Notes: generated by a model not told the origin, from the letters alone. A stretch of 64,000 nucleotides of DNA from Nocardia transvalensis (GCF_015477765.1 NZ_JADLQQ010000010.1:124001-188000); one strand, 5' to 3'. Positions 43,285-51,806 are shown, counted from the first letter of the stretch. Translations and numbers: made by a program.

Positions 43285-43862
43285 AGCCACCCCACCCGAT
43301 CGGTGAAATCGTTACTCAAGCATCTAGCGGTGGGATCGGTCGGAACCGGATCGGCGAGGGGGTCGACGACACTGGCCCACTCCAGGATGATGGTGGCCAC
43401 CAATTCCGCCTCACGTTCAGTGACGGTGTCATACGACGTGCGGCGCAACGCCCGACGCACGGCCTCGGGGGTCAAGGCGGCGCCTGGCGGATACAACTGA
43501 CGCAGCAGCGCATCGTCATGCTCGTCGCTGCGATGGCCGGCCAACAGGTGCCCGAGTTCGTGCAGAATGATGTGATCTTGGTGAGCCTTGGTGGTCTCCC
43601 GCTGGTAAAGGATGTAATCCGCCTTCGCGGTGGCCACCCACGCCCCGAACGGCCCCGGCACCGGAATGGGGTGCGGCACCAGCCGGATCGGTCTCCCCCG
43701 TTGCTCGCCCACTCGTTGGCACAAGGCGACCACATCCAACGGGGGCCGGATATTCAATTCGGTTAGCAGACGGCGACATCGGCGACGCAACTCGCGCTCC
43801 GCTGTCGTGTGGCTCCTCGATCGCATATCAACCCCCGCCGGGCGGATCGTGCGCCGACACAC
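43281..43862 (-). CDS. ImmA/IrrE-like zinc metalloprotease (cassette C)
   Basis: A 193-residue (from GTG 43862) stand-alone protease-like protein. The zinc motif HELGHLLAGH is near residue 100 and the downstream helix TEREAELVATI near 150. ATG 43826, with GGCGGGGG upstream, is an alternative start that would give 181 residues; either keeps all motifs. The stop overlaps the membrane-protein start. It lies 26 bp after the EspR-like gene. Its motifs align with those in A and B. Confidence 0.8.
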   Translation of the reverse strand: MCRRTIRPAGVDMRSRSHTTAERELRRRCRRLLTELNIRPPLDVVALCQRVGEQRGRPIRLVPHPIPVPGPFGAWVATAKADYILYQRETTKAHQDHIILHELGHLLAGHRSDEHDDALLRQLYPPGAALTPEAVRRALRRTSYDTVTEREAELVATIILEWASVVDPLADPVPTDPTARCLSNDFTDRVGWL

Positions 43863-43888
43863 GTACGGGCCGAACTACCGGCGCTGGC

Positions 43889-44356
43889 TCACTCGGGCAC
43901 ATTGCCCTGTTCTGCCTGTTCCAGACGATAAACCACATCAAGAAGATCCATCACCTGTCGGCGTCTCTTGCGAGACAACGCGCCCGCCCGCAGGGCCATC
44001 ATCTGCGCTTCGCTACCTTCGGCGATCTCGAGCAGACGTTGCTGCTCTGCTTTCACCTCGGCCAACCGCTGACCCACCTGGTCGGTGACCGCCTCGTCGA
44101 AGAAGTAGGCCGGAGGCACCCCGAAGAAATCCGCCAACGCCTGCACATGCTTCAACGTGGGGTTGTCCTTCTTGGACTTCCGCAGCATCCAGATATAGCT
44201 CTGCGAGATCGGCACCCCGTTCGCGGTGATCGCCGAGGCCACCTGCTCATTGCTGTACTCCCGGTCCTCGGCCGGAGTCACCGTCGCGAACAGGTAGTTC
44301 AACTTCTCAGCGAAACTGCCACCTCCACGTTTCCTCGTATTCCTGCCCTTGGGCAT
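43889..44356 (-). CDS. EspR-like XRE-family DNA-binding regulator (cassette C)
   Basis: A 155-residue regulator. The HTH (residues 15-80) includes PISQSYIWMLRKSKKDNPT and FFGVPPAYFFDE, followed by a helical C-terminal region (MMALRAGALSRKRRRQVMDLL). ATG 44356 has GGAGGGTGAG in front; the upstream frame to 44476 is rejected. It heads cassette C. The recognition helix has KSKKDN in place of the RSGVKSN of cassettes A and the orphan, so it should read a different operator, in agreement with the lack of the TGTACT element here. Confidence 0.85.
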   Translation of the reverse strand: MPKGRNTRKRGGGSFAEKLNYLFATVTPAEDREYSNEQVASAITANGVPISQSYIWMLRKSKKDNPTLKHVQALADFFGVPPAYFFDEAVTDQVGQRLAEVKAEQQRLLEIAEGSEAQMMALRAGALSRKRRRQVMDLLDVVYRLEQAEQGNVPE

Positions 44357-44392
44357 CTCACCCTCCAAGACCGAGCATCCGACTTCGACCTC

Positions 44393-44424
44393 CATCAAAC
44401 GAACTAAGATCAAGTCTGTTGATG
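44393..44424. promoter_or_regulatory. Candidate operator upstream of cassette C
   Basis: Nested inverted elements: CATCAA (44393-44398) with TTGATG (44419-44424), and within them ATCAA (44409-44413) and TTGAT (44419-44423) 5 bp apart. They lie 37-68 bp upstream of the regulator ATG in an AT-richer stretch. A regulator site is plausible but unproven. Confidence 0.35.
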
Positions 44425-44605
44425 TTGGTTGAAGCACCCTGATGCCAGGGTAGGTTCCCCGCGCAACCCGAGTCAACTCACATCAATGCACCTATGATCG
44501 CACTGATTCCACGACGGTGCGCCCATAGTGGCGGATGAACGCTCACGCCGCGCGGCCGCAGCGGAACCCATGGCAGTAGGTCTTCGTGCCAGTGAACGAC
44601 GAAAA

Positions 44606-44645
44606 GCGCCCCAGACTCCTCTGTCCAGCGAGGAGTCTGGGGCGC
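44606..44645 (-). terminator. Strong terminator of the prophage late operon
   Basis: A 16-bp perfect stem, GCGCCCCAGACTCCTC (44606-44621) and GAGGAGTCTGGGGCGC (44630-44645), has an 8-nt loop. In minus-strand reading the stem is followed by TTTTC, so it terminates transcripts coming from the holin gene. It marks the end of the phage lysis module. The remaining sequence to cassette C holds no gene. Confidence 0.85.
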
Positions 44646-44686
44646 AGTCATAACAAATGTGGCTGTCTTCGCTGATGAGGATCCCG

Positions 44687-44959
44687 CTACTTCGGACTGG
44701 GCGGGTGTGCCGCGAGCCACGGAAACCAGGTCGCGAGTGCGGCATCGACGGCGGGGATCGCCATGATGCGGGTCACCACGGCCGAGATCGCAAGCGCGGA
44801 CCCGACACCGGTGGCGGTTGCGGAGAGCCCGGAGGCCGAGATGATCTCGGGCATTGCTGCGGCGACGCCGAGACCGAGCTGGAACAGTGTGCGCACAACG
44901 GTGCGCCACGGATGCCGAACCTGACTCGGCGCACCCTCGGCCAGGCCGTGGCGGCTCAT
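44687..44959 (-). CDS. Putative phage holin
   Basis: A 90-residue protein with a hydrophobic middle (about residues 25-75, LFQLGLGVAAAMPEIISASG and ALAISAVVTRIMAIPAV) and a short charged N-terminus. The start overlaps the lysin stop by one base (TGATG). Size, TM pattern and its place right after the lysin fit a holin that makes the pore for lysis. It is the last gene before the terminator. Holins vary too much in sequence for a family call here. Confidence 0.65.
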   Translation of the reverse strand: MSRHGLAEGAPSQVRHPWRTVVRTLFQLGLGVAAAMPEIISASGLSATATGVGSALAISAVVTRIMAIPAVDAALATWFPWLAAHPPSPK

Positions 44960-45768
44960 CACTTCGCCGTGACCGCGGCGCGGATCTCGTCGACGGTGGC
45001 GCCGATTTCCGTGAGCTTGTCGACCGGGGTCAGGTTCTCCCCCTTGTCGTTTCGGCCGAGCTGGGCCCAGCCTGCGCCGCCGGGTCCGCGCAACTGCTCC
45101 CACACTTCACGCAGCATGTGGCGGTCGTCGTCGGTGAATGCCATGTCGTCTCCCATCAAGAGGTTGCGGAGTTCGTCGGGGGTGCCTTCGAAGGCATCGA
45201 CATCGATGGACTGGCCGGCCACTTGGCCGCGGTCGCTGAACTGGAAGACCGTCACGTCGAGCCCGCCGTATGGTTGCCAGCCGATGTCGTCGGGGCCGGG
45301 GTAGATCACGCTGGCGTAGCCTGCCCGGTTCGGGCCGTAGTTACTGGACATCAGTGGCGGGAGCCCGGTCAGGTCGGGCTCGCCGATCTGCTGCCAGTAC
45401 CAGCGCGGCAGGTAGATCAGGCCGACGCGCACGCCGCGGGCCTCGATCGCATCGCGCACTGCGCGCAGAACATCGACACCGCCGGAGTTGACCTCGTGAT
45501 CGAGCATCGCCGGGATGTTGGAGTCGCCGAGGTGGTCGACGAACAGGTTGGCTTGTGCGTCGGGGTCGCAGTCGGCACGCACATAGTGGTATCCGGCGAG
45601 CACCTTGCCTGCGGCGAGGGTGGCGTCACGGAATTGCGGCCAGGTGTGATCGCGGAAGTAGTCGCCCTCGCTCACCTTGGCGAAAGCGAATTCGAATCCC
45701 TCGGCGAACACTGTCGCCAGATCCAATCCGGCCTGATGATTGGAGATGTCAACGCCGAATATGGTCAC
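44959..45768 (-). CDS. GH25-type phage endolysin
   Basis: A 269-residue muramidase. The N-terminal GH25 domain starts TIFGVDISNHQ, with the catalytic acidic region around MLDHEVNSGGVD (about residue 90-100) and later SSNYGPNRAGYASVIYPG. The C-terminal 70 residues are helical and may bind the wall or drive oligomers. GTG 45768 follows TAGGAGAATTC, so the upstream frame is rejected. It cleaves cell-wall glycan at the end of infection. Confidence 0.85.
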   Translation of the reverse strand: MTIFGVDISNHQAGLDLATVFAEGFEFAFAKVSEGDYFRDHTWPQFRDATLAAGKVLAGYHYVRADCDPDAQANLFVDHLGDSNIPAMLDHEVNSGGVDVLRAVRDAIEARGVRVGLIYLPRWYWQQIGEPDLTGLPPLMSSNYGPNRAGYASVIYPGPDDIGWQPYGGLDVTVFQFSDRGQVAGQSIDVDAFEGTPDELRNLLMGDDMAFTDDDRHMLREVWEQLRGPGGAGWAQLGRNDKGENLTPVDKLTEIGATVDEIRAAVTAK

Positions 45769-45852
45769 GAATTCTCCTAAATCCGGTTGTGCCCGCGCAT
45801 GATCCGCGCGCATGCTGCGCGTAACGGTGTGGGGGGTGACCGGTGGGTTGTG

Positions 45853-46176
45853 TCAGGGGGTGATGGTGTATTCGCCGAGTTGGTCGAGTGCCCAGGCGTA
45901 GCAGCCGTCGGTGTAGTCGTCATCTTTATCGGCCGGGTTGTGGCGGGGGATGAAGCTGCCGGGGTGGCGCTGGATGTGGGGTAGCGCGGAAGCACCGGAT
46001 GCTGTGGCCGGGATGACGCCGACCTCGGCGTGCTGGTGCGAGAAAGCGGGCTGCACCCAGATCGTCACGTATTCGTGTCCTGTGCCGCCGAATGTGGTTG
46101 GCGGGTCAAGCTGGTAGCAGCGGGCACGTCCGGGATATCCGCCGAGGTTGTCGTGGATGAGTTTCGCTGTCGCCAT
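45853..46176 (-). CDS. Phage hypothetical protein (107 aa)
   Basis: Starts at ATG 46176 (MATAKLIHDNLGG); the longer frame to 46308 has no site. Soluble, with the motif TTFGGTGHEYVTIWVQPAFSHQHAEVGV in short beta strands. It lies between the lysin and the minor tail genes. No function known. Confidence 0.5.
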   Translation of the reverse strand: MATAKLIHDNLGGYPGRARCYQLDPPTTFGGTGHEYVTIWVQPAFSHQHAEVGVIPATASGASALPHIQRHPGSFIPRHNPADKDDDYTDGCYAWALDQLGEYTITP

Positions 46177-46276
46177 GGTCTTCCTCGTGTGATTGTTCGA
46201 TGACGGTGGCGACACCAGCGGCACCGCAGCCGCGTGACGCGACTCGCCATAGCAAGCTGGACCGATCGGCCCACGA

Positions 46277-47131
46277 GTGTCGGGAAGGATGCCTACGATC
46301 GCTTGCATGAGCGAGGTGCTCGACTACGCCACACCTGGCCCCCTGACATGCTTGAACGGTATCGACCACGCCGTGTTGCGCTCGGTACCCACCGAGGCCG
46401 TCGAAATCTGTCGCTTGACCTCGGCCCTGGTCATACAGCCACATGACGCCCAGACCCTGGACCTTCCGGCAGAGCGGTTCGCCGAGAACCAGATCCGGCC
46501 GGCCAACCGTCTCATCGAAGCACTCCTAATGTTGGAACCGACGCCGCTCGACGTTGCCCGCGCGCCGTCCTGTCGCGTCATCGGTACGTGTCGTCACTTC
46601 GCCGTGATCAGCTGCGCGTTGCTGCGCCACCGGGGCATTGCGTCCCGTGTCCGGTGCGGTTTCGCCACCTACTTCCAGTCCGGACAGGGGCTCGATCACT
46701 GGATCACCGAGTACTGGAACGACAGCGAAAGCCGTTGGATGCGGATCGACTCCGAGATCCTCGGGCAGTCCGTTCTGGAACATCCCGAGGATCTCCGCGC
46801 CGGGGAATTCCTCAGCGGCGTTGAGGCATGGGCCGCGTTCCAGGATGACCGCATCGACGCCTCGACCTTCGGCGTCTATGGAACCGACAACTGGGGACCA
46901 GCCGAGATCCGGGGCAACGCGATCAAAGACCTCGCCGCTCTGAACAAGGTCGAGGCCCTTCCGTGGGACGAGTGGGGCCGCATGACCGCGTCCTACAACG
47001 GCGAAACCGGTCCCGACTACGACGAGCTCCTCGACACCATCGCCGCGATCTGCATCCACGGCGACACCGTCGCGCTCATGGAACTCTACGCGCGCGACGA
47101 GTTACGCGTCCCTGCAGAACTCTTGCGCTGA
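46277..47131 (+). CDS. Transglutaminase-like protein, opposite strand to the phage genes
   Basis: A 284-residue protein (274 if ATG 46307 is used) with a transglutaminase-like core: catalytic Cys in GTCRHFAVISCALLRHRG (near residue 100), His in LDHWITEYWN (near 140) and Asp in MRIDSEI (near 155). It is the only plus-strand gene in the late phage region. It is divergent from the small phage gene and convergent with the Gly-rich tail gene, so it should have its own promoter in the 100-130 bp upstream. This arrangement is that of a phage cargo (moron) gene. Target unknown. Confidence 0.68.
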   Translation: MSGRMPTIACMSEVLDYATPGPLTCLNGIDHAVLRSVPTEAVEICRLTSALVIQPHDAQTLDLPAERFAENQIRPANRLIEALLMLEPTPLDVARAPSCRVIGTCRHFAVISCALLRHRGIASRVRCGFATYFQSGQGLDHWITEYWNDSESRWMRIDSEILGQSVLEHPEDLRAGEFLSGVEAWAAFQDDRIDASTFGVYGTDNWGPAEIRGNAIKDLAALNKVEALPWDEWGRMTASYNGETGPDYDELLDTIAAICIHGDTVALMELYARDELRVPAELLR

Positions 47132-47255
47132 TCATTGACTTGGCCTTGCCCATCCGTGTCGCACACCTAGGCAGCGACGGCCAGTAGTCGAAGACACTTG
47201 TCCACGACACAAATACGCTGGTAAACAACTGGTGTTTCCGGTTGCGGGAGCCACG

Positions 47256-48272
47256 TCATTTCGCTCGTTCGATGATGTAGGCGATGCCGTTCGCGCCTGC
47301 GCTGCCCGGTGTCGATGCGGTCATGCCACCGCCTCCACCCCCGCCTCCGCCACCGGGAAAGGCACCGGGAGCGGAGGCACCGCTATCGGTGGGGGCTCCG
47401 CCGCCTCCTCCGCCGCCGGTGGTGACGGCCTTCGACGGCGGGGTGCCTGGTTGTCCGGGTGCACCACCGGGCGAGATCCCTCCCGCACCACCGGGGGAGC
47501 CGGGTTGGAGCATCGGTGCCGCGCCTCCCCCACCGCCTCCTCCACCGCCTCCGCGTAGTTCGAGCGGGGATACCGAGTCTCCGCCTGGCGTGGATGGGTT
47601 AGCGGCTGCGCCGCGTCCACCGTTCCCGCCCCGGATCACGCCGACTCCCCCCGCGCCCCCGGCTGCCCCTCCTGGGGTTGATGTGCCACCGTTTCCGCCT
47701 CTGGCGCGGATCTCGATGTCTCCGGTGCCGAATATGGTGTCGCCGCCGCCGTTTCCGGGTTGGGTCGATGACTGGCCGCCTGCGCCGCCAGCGCCGATGA
47801 CGATCGGGATCGGGAGAGTCTTGCCGTTGGCGTCTTTCGGTAGGACGTCGATGGGGATGTTCACGAACACAACACCACCGCCACCGCCTCCACCGCCACC
47901 GGATCGGTTGGCGGCCACGATGTCCCAGCGTCCGGACCCGCCCCCTGCTCCGGCACCGATCAGTGTGAGATCGATGCTGACCGCCTTCTCGGACGGGGTG
48001 TAGTTGTTGTTGGAGGTGAAGACGAGGGCCTTGCCCTGCAACGTCAGCTGGTCGAACGCCTCACGCAGCTGGGTGATCGACTTGCTGTGGTCGTCGATGA
48101 CGTTGTTGTAGGTGGTGTGCGCGACGTTCTGGGCGTTGGTGAACGCGGTGAGGATGCCTCGTGTCATCGCGGCTTTGGCCGATTCCTCGGTCCAGTTGCG
48201 GGCCCCGGAGATGGGGTTGTCGCCACCGGAGGTGTAGGAGCCAGCCGGAATCCGCCGATCCGGTGACGTCAC
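47256..48272 (-). CDS. Glycine-rich phage minor tail protein
   Basis: A 338-residue protein. The first 110 residues are ordinary, with a helix and beta part (TEESAKAAMTRGILTAFTNAQ). The last 220 are dominated by long glycine runs mixed with Pro, Ala and Ser (for example seven or more Gly in a row at several places), as in the tail fibre or receptor-tip proteins of actinophages. The GTG overlaps the preceding stop by 4 bases. It probably forms a poly-glycine helix bundle at the tail tip. Confidence 0.7.
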   Translation of the reverse strand: MTSPDRRIPAGSYTSGGDNPISGARNWTEESAKAAMTRGILTAFTNAQNVAHTTYNNVIDDHSKSITQLREAFDQLTLQGKALVFTSNNNYTPSEKAVSIDLTLIGAGAGGGSGRWDIVAANRSGGGGGGGGGVVFVNIPIDVLPKDANGKTLPIPIVIGAGGAGGQSSTQPGNGGGDTIFGTGDIEIRARGGNGGTSTPGGAAGGAGGVGVIRGGNGGRGAAANPSTPGGDSVSPLELRGGGGGGGGGGAAPMLQPGSPGGAGGISPGGAPGQPGTPPSKAVTTGGGGGGGAPTDSGASAPGAFPGGGGGGGGGGMTASTPGSAGANGIAYIIERAK

Positions 48273-48715
48273 CGGCCGTCACCATCTGCTGGTGGACTGA
48301 TCTCGGGGGCGGTGCCGACGCGGGCCTGATCCGGTTGGTCGTCGCGGCGGTCCACCGGATGCGCCAGTTCCCCGGACTGCTGCAGCTGCCGGATCAGCTC
48401 GTGCCGCTGCGCGACGGTCATCTGCGAGATGTCCGGCACTGTCGCGGCCGGTGCGGTGGCGGTGCCTTTGGGCACCCACACCCCGGTCGGGTTCAGCCAG
48501 TGCGCTTCCGGTGTCGGCGGCGGCTGGTACTCCAGGGTTTGGAGATCGGGGTGATGACGAAATCCGAGTTCCCACAAGTGTTTCGACCATTTCTCCAGCA
48601 CGGGCTGCGGCACCAGCAGCGGCCCGTTGCGTGGTCCTGGCAGCGAAACGAACGCCCACACGAACGCTTCCGAGGGATCGTCGAGGTTGCATTCGTGCTG
48701 CAGACGCAACGGCAC
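48269..48715 (-). CDS. Phage gene 29-like protein (DUF2744)
   Basis: A 148-residue protein with EAFVWAFVSLPGPRNGPLLVPQPVLEKWSKHLWELGFRHHPDLQ in its first half, typical of the DUF2744/Phage_gene29 family found in actinophage tail modules. The GTG 48715 start lies after a GAAAGG-like site. It lies between the tail-associated protein and the Gly-rich tail protein. Role unknown. Confidence 0.65.
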   Translation of the reverse strand: MPLRLQHECNLDDPSEAFVWAFVSLPGPRNGPLLVPQPVLEKWSKHLWELGFRHHPDLQTLEYQPPPTPEAHWLNPTGVWVPKGTATAPAATVPDISQMTVAQRHELIRQLQQSGELAHPVDRRDDQPDQARVGTAPEISPPADGDGR

Positions 48716-48760
48716 GTGCGCGCCTTTCTGTGAATCGGGATCACCTGCACCAGGGGCCGG

Positions 48761-50440
48761 TTAGCCGAATACGCCCAGGTCGTGCAGGTCGGAGAAGATG
48801 TTTTGGATATAGCGCAGCGCGCGGGCGACCGGATCTTCGCTGCTGTGGTCGGTGCCGATGCTCACCTCCCATGCGGGGGCGAGGCCGCGTTTCCACGACA
48901 ACGACAGCTCGTTGACCTGGTCGACATACACCCGCCCGGGCGGTGCTCCGGCGATCGTGGCGCCGATGCGGTCACCGAGAAAGAAGTGACCGTGCCCGTT
49001 GTCACCGACGAAGTAGGGTGCGCCGTCGGCGATGGTCAGCTTGTAGCTGACATAGGAGCGGGTGGCCCACATCCCGGCACGCAGCGCCAGCAACGCCGAC
49101 AGCGTGTAGGCACGGTCGGCACCGGACTGGAAGTATTCGTAGTAGTGCGACCACCCCAAACGCTGTGCGCGCCAAGGGCTTTTGAACGACATCCAGGCGC
49201 CCACGGTGTCGCTGAAGATCGGCCGGAGGGCCACTTCCAACGCGCCCCCAACCGGGACCAGGCCGGGTACGGCGGCCAGCGCGTCGCCGGCCATCTGCAC
49301 CATGGCGGACATGGCCTCGTTGATGCCGTAGGCGGATTTGCCGCCACAGTTGATCTGCACCGCCGTCGCCGGATGCAGGGTGAACTCCGAGCTTTGGATG
49401 CCGGTGATCTCCCCGTCCCGGTACACCACCCATGGCTGCTGCGGGCTGGTGCCCATCCAGTTCCGTTGCAGGTACTCCGCGGCGTCACCAGGGTTGGGTA
49501 CATCGGTAAGGGTGCCTTCGATGAAGTCGTCGGCGATGCGGAATGCGGTGCGCCGCAACCCATCCCACACAGTTCCCCCGCCGGAGGTCTCGGTGAACCA
49601 GCCACTCTTGTCGACCACATCGACGACCAAGCACCCGTGCCGCAGCCGCGCGCCCGGCCACGGCGGTGGATCCCCATCGAGCCAGCGGCGGCAAGTCACC
49701 ATCAACTGCGCGTCGTCGAGGACGTCTTTGGCCAGGTCGTGCCACACCTTCCAGCGCGAGGAGATGACCGTCCACAACGACGTGTCGGACACGAAATCAC
49801 TGGGCGCGACCACCATCGACCACGTCGACTGATCCAAATTCACCCACTGACGGGCATCCAGGGGATCGTCCGGAAGCGCCCACAGATTCGCTTCCTTACG
49901 CAGAAGGTTCAGAAACAGCGTCAATTTCAGACCCCAACGGGACGGGGCCGCCAGCAAGAATGTGCGCGGGAACTGGATCAGGTTCGGTGGCAGGAACGGG
50001 TTGGGGATCGCGTGGATCCACTTGAGTTCCTCGTAGTCGTGGGCGAAGGTGACGACGACGCTGGTGTGGCCGTCGCTGGTTTTGCGGAGGGTGGCGGTGC
50101 GCATGCGGCCGGACCAGCGGGCCCCCATGTGGTCGGCCGTCACGTGGACGTTCTCGGTGGTGCGGGAGGCGGGGTCCATCACCCAGCGGGCGAGGTAGTG
50201 GTCGGCGGGGAGTTCGAGTGTGCCGGTGCCGGTTTCGTTGAGGAGCCAGGTGAATTGGGCGGAGTATTCGGCGGTGCAGATGCCGCGGAGGTTCCAGTCG
50301 CCGTCCCACAACCGGATCAGTGGCCGTGCGGTCCGGGCTTGTTTACGGGCGGTGCGGGCGGTGATCGCGTCGGTGTAGATGCGTTCGACGCGGTCGATGA
50401 CGGCTTGGTCGGTGGTGAGGGTCGGTGCGGGGGCGGTCAC
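48761..50440 (-). CDS. Phage minor tail protein, Gp37-like
   Basis: A 559-residue protein resembling the siphoviral Gp37-like tail proteins (ReqiPepy6 type). Indicators are the N-terminal LIRLWDGDWNLRGICTAEYS and then the FTWLLNETGTGTLELPADH fold start, and a C-terminal VNELSLSWKRGLAPAWEVSIG. GTG 50440 overlaps the distal tail gene stop (GTGA), so the frame to 50590 is rejected. It probably forms the tail baseplate hub. Confidence 0.68.
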   Translation of the reverse strand: MTAPAPTLTTDQAVIDRVERIYTDAITARTARKQARTARPLIRLWDGDWNLRGICTAEYSAQFTWLLNETGTGTLELPADHYLARWVMDPASRTTENVHVTADHMGARWSGRMRTATLRKTSDGHTSVVVTFAHDYEELKWIHAIPNPFLPPNLIQFPRTFLLAAPSRWGLKLTLFLNLLRKEANLWALPDDPLDARQWVNLDQSTWSMVVAPSDFVSDTSLWTVISSRWKVWHDLAKDVLDDAQLMVTCRRWLDGDPPPWPGARLRHGCLVVDVVDKSGWFTETSGGGTVWDGLRRTAFRIADDFIEGTLTDVPNPGDAAEYLQRNWMGTSPQQPWVVYRDGEITGIQSSEFTLHPATAVQINCGGKSAYGINEAMSAMVQMAGDALAAVPGLVPVGGALEVALRPIFSDTVGAWMSFKSPWRAQRLGWSHYYEYFQSGADRAYTLSALLALRAGMWATRSYVSYKLTIADGAPYFVGDNGHGHFFLGDRIGATIAGAPPGRVYVDQVNELSLSWKRGLAPAWEVSIGTDHSSEDPVARALRYIQNIFSDLHDLGVFG

Positions 50441-51315
50441 TGCAGTCCCCAGGGCCGTGACCAGCAGCGGCGGCACCGAACCTGCACTGCCGCTCCGGTC
50501 GGGGCGCCGGAGACGGTGACCGGGAGCTGTGTTTGGGCGGTGTAGGCGGGGACGGGGTGGAGGAACATTTTGCCGTTCATCCGCGCCCACGCACTGCTTC
50601 CGTCGGCGGCGACGACGAGTTCTTCCATCGGGTCGGTGTCGACGGTGATGTCTTGGCCGGCGGTGAGGGTGGGCATGGTGATGACGCGGTCACGGTGGTC
50701 GTCGTCGCGCCAGGAGAAGTCGGGCAGGGTCCACACGCCGGGGGCGGTGCACACCCATTGCAGGTACATGGGTTGGTCGGTGGGATTGGAGACCGGTAGC
50801 CACAGGGTTTGCGACGCGCCTTGGGCGGTGGTGTCGGTGGTGGTTGCGGCGGTGGCGGTGACGTCGTCTTCGACCCACCAGGGGGTTCCGGCGGTGCAGG
50901 TCATGGTGACCTGGCTGAATCGTTTGATGTGGGGGTCGATTTTGGGTTTGATGTCCGGTTGCCCGGACATGCGTAGCCGCAGTTTGCGTGCCCCGTGGCT
51001 GGTGGTGACGGTGAGGGTGGCGTCGCGGTCGTAGGCCCACGCTTTGCGCCATGCCGAGTCGACGTCTTCCCATCCGGCAGAGGCGGTTTCGTAGATGTTG
51101 ACGGCGAAAACGACGTCTCGTTTGAGCCAGTTGACGCCGGTGAAGGTGGCGCCGGGCTGGAAGGCCGAGGACACCCACAGGGTTTTGACGGGGGCGTCGT
51201 AAAGCCCGGTGGGGCTGGTGCCGAGTTCGACGCCTTGTGCGCCTTGGCCGGGTCCGGACAGCACCCAGTGGGAGCCGTCGACACCGTGGAGTTCGATCAC
51301 TGCGGCGGTGGCCAC
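50437..51315 (-). CDS. Phage distal tail protein
   Basis: A 292-residue protein after the tape measure region. It is beta-rich, with VIELHGVDGSHWVLSGPGQG at the start and a middle jelly-roll-like stretch (LWLPVSNPTDQPMYLQWVC). Place and size match distal tail proteins that join tail tube and baseplate. The stop overlaps the hub gene start. Confidence 0.62.
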   Translation of the reverse strand: MATAAVIELHGVDGSHWVLSGPGQGAQGVELGTSPTGLYDAPVKTLWVSSAFQPGATFTGVNWLKRDVVFAVNIYETASAGWEDVDSAWRKAWAYDRDATLTVTTSHGARKLRLRMSGQPDIKPKIDPHIKRFSQVTMTCTAGTPWWVEDDVTATAATTTDTTAQGASQTLWLPVSNPTDQPMYLQWVCTAPGVWTLPDFSWRDDDHRDRVITMPTLTAGQDITVDTDPMEELVVAADGSSAWARMNGKMFLHPVPAYTAQTQLPVTVSGAPTGAAVQVRCRRCWSRPWGLQ

Positions 51316-51407
51316 GGTGTGTCCTCTATGAAGTTGTGGGAGTTCGGTTTTGGGTTCTGGCAGGGGCGGGCGGCCCTCCCCGAGGGGTGGGGAGGGCCGA
51401 TCGCGTG

Positions 51408-51806
51408 TTAGGCAGTCGCCGGGTTGGTCGGCTGCTCGGGCTGAGTCGGCTCCGTAGGCTGGGTCGGCTCGGTGGGCTCAGTCGGCTCGGTCGGCTCCGT
51501 GGGCTCAGTCGGCTCCGTGGGCTCGGTGGGCTCGGTCGGCTTGTCCGGAACGATGTCGTCGAGGGCCTGCGCGGCCTGCTTGACCTGCTGGATCGCGGCC
51601 TTATCGGCATCGTCGAGGCCGCTGCCGTTTTCCAGCTGCTTTTCCAGATCGGCGATCTTGCCGAGGATCTCCTCCTTGGCCTTCGCCAGCTGATCGCGCA
51701 CGCCGGCCAGGTTCTCGGCCACAGCGCCCATCAGGTTCTCCAATCTGTCGAGCCGGTCGGCGGTATCGGCCGATCCGGCGAAATCGAACTCGATTCGCAA
51801 ACGCAT
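51408..51806 (-). CDS. Phage tail protein with Thr-Glu-Pro repeat tail
   Basis: A 132-residue protein. The N-terminal part is helical, MRLRIEFDFAGSADTADRLDRL and on through a coiled-coil-like AKEEILGKIADLEKQLENG. It then has a hydrophobic linker and about 35 residues of TEP/TQP repeats before PEQPTNPATA. ATG 51806 with GAAAGAGG in front is chosen over GTG 51824. It is between the tape measure and distal tail genes, so it may be a tail-tip trimer with an extended Pro-rich arm. Confidence 0.55.
   Translation of the reverse strand: MRLRIEFDFAGSADTADRLDRLENLMGAVAENLAGVRDQLAKAKEEILGKIADLEKQLENGSGLDDADKAAIQQVKQAAQALDDIVPDKPTEPTEPTEPTEPTEPTEPTEPTEPTQPTEPTQPEQPTNPATA
51420..51546. repeat. 9-bp coding repeat (Thr-Glu-Pro units)
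   Basis: About a dozen imperfect 9-bp units coding for TEP or TQP lie in the tail gene. Variable third positions (GGCTCGGTC, GGCTCCGTG, GGCTCAGTC) show they are old enough to have drifted. Copy-number change would keep the frame. Confidence 0.85.

Noticed and set aside
48782..50545. 587-codon plus-strand open frame in the phage tail region
   Set aside because: It is antisense to the Gp37-like tail gene, with no ribosome site, and runs against the direction of all structural genes.
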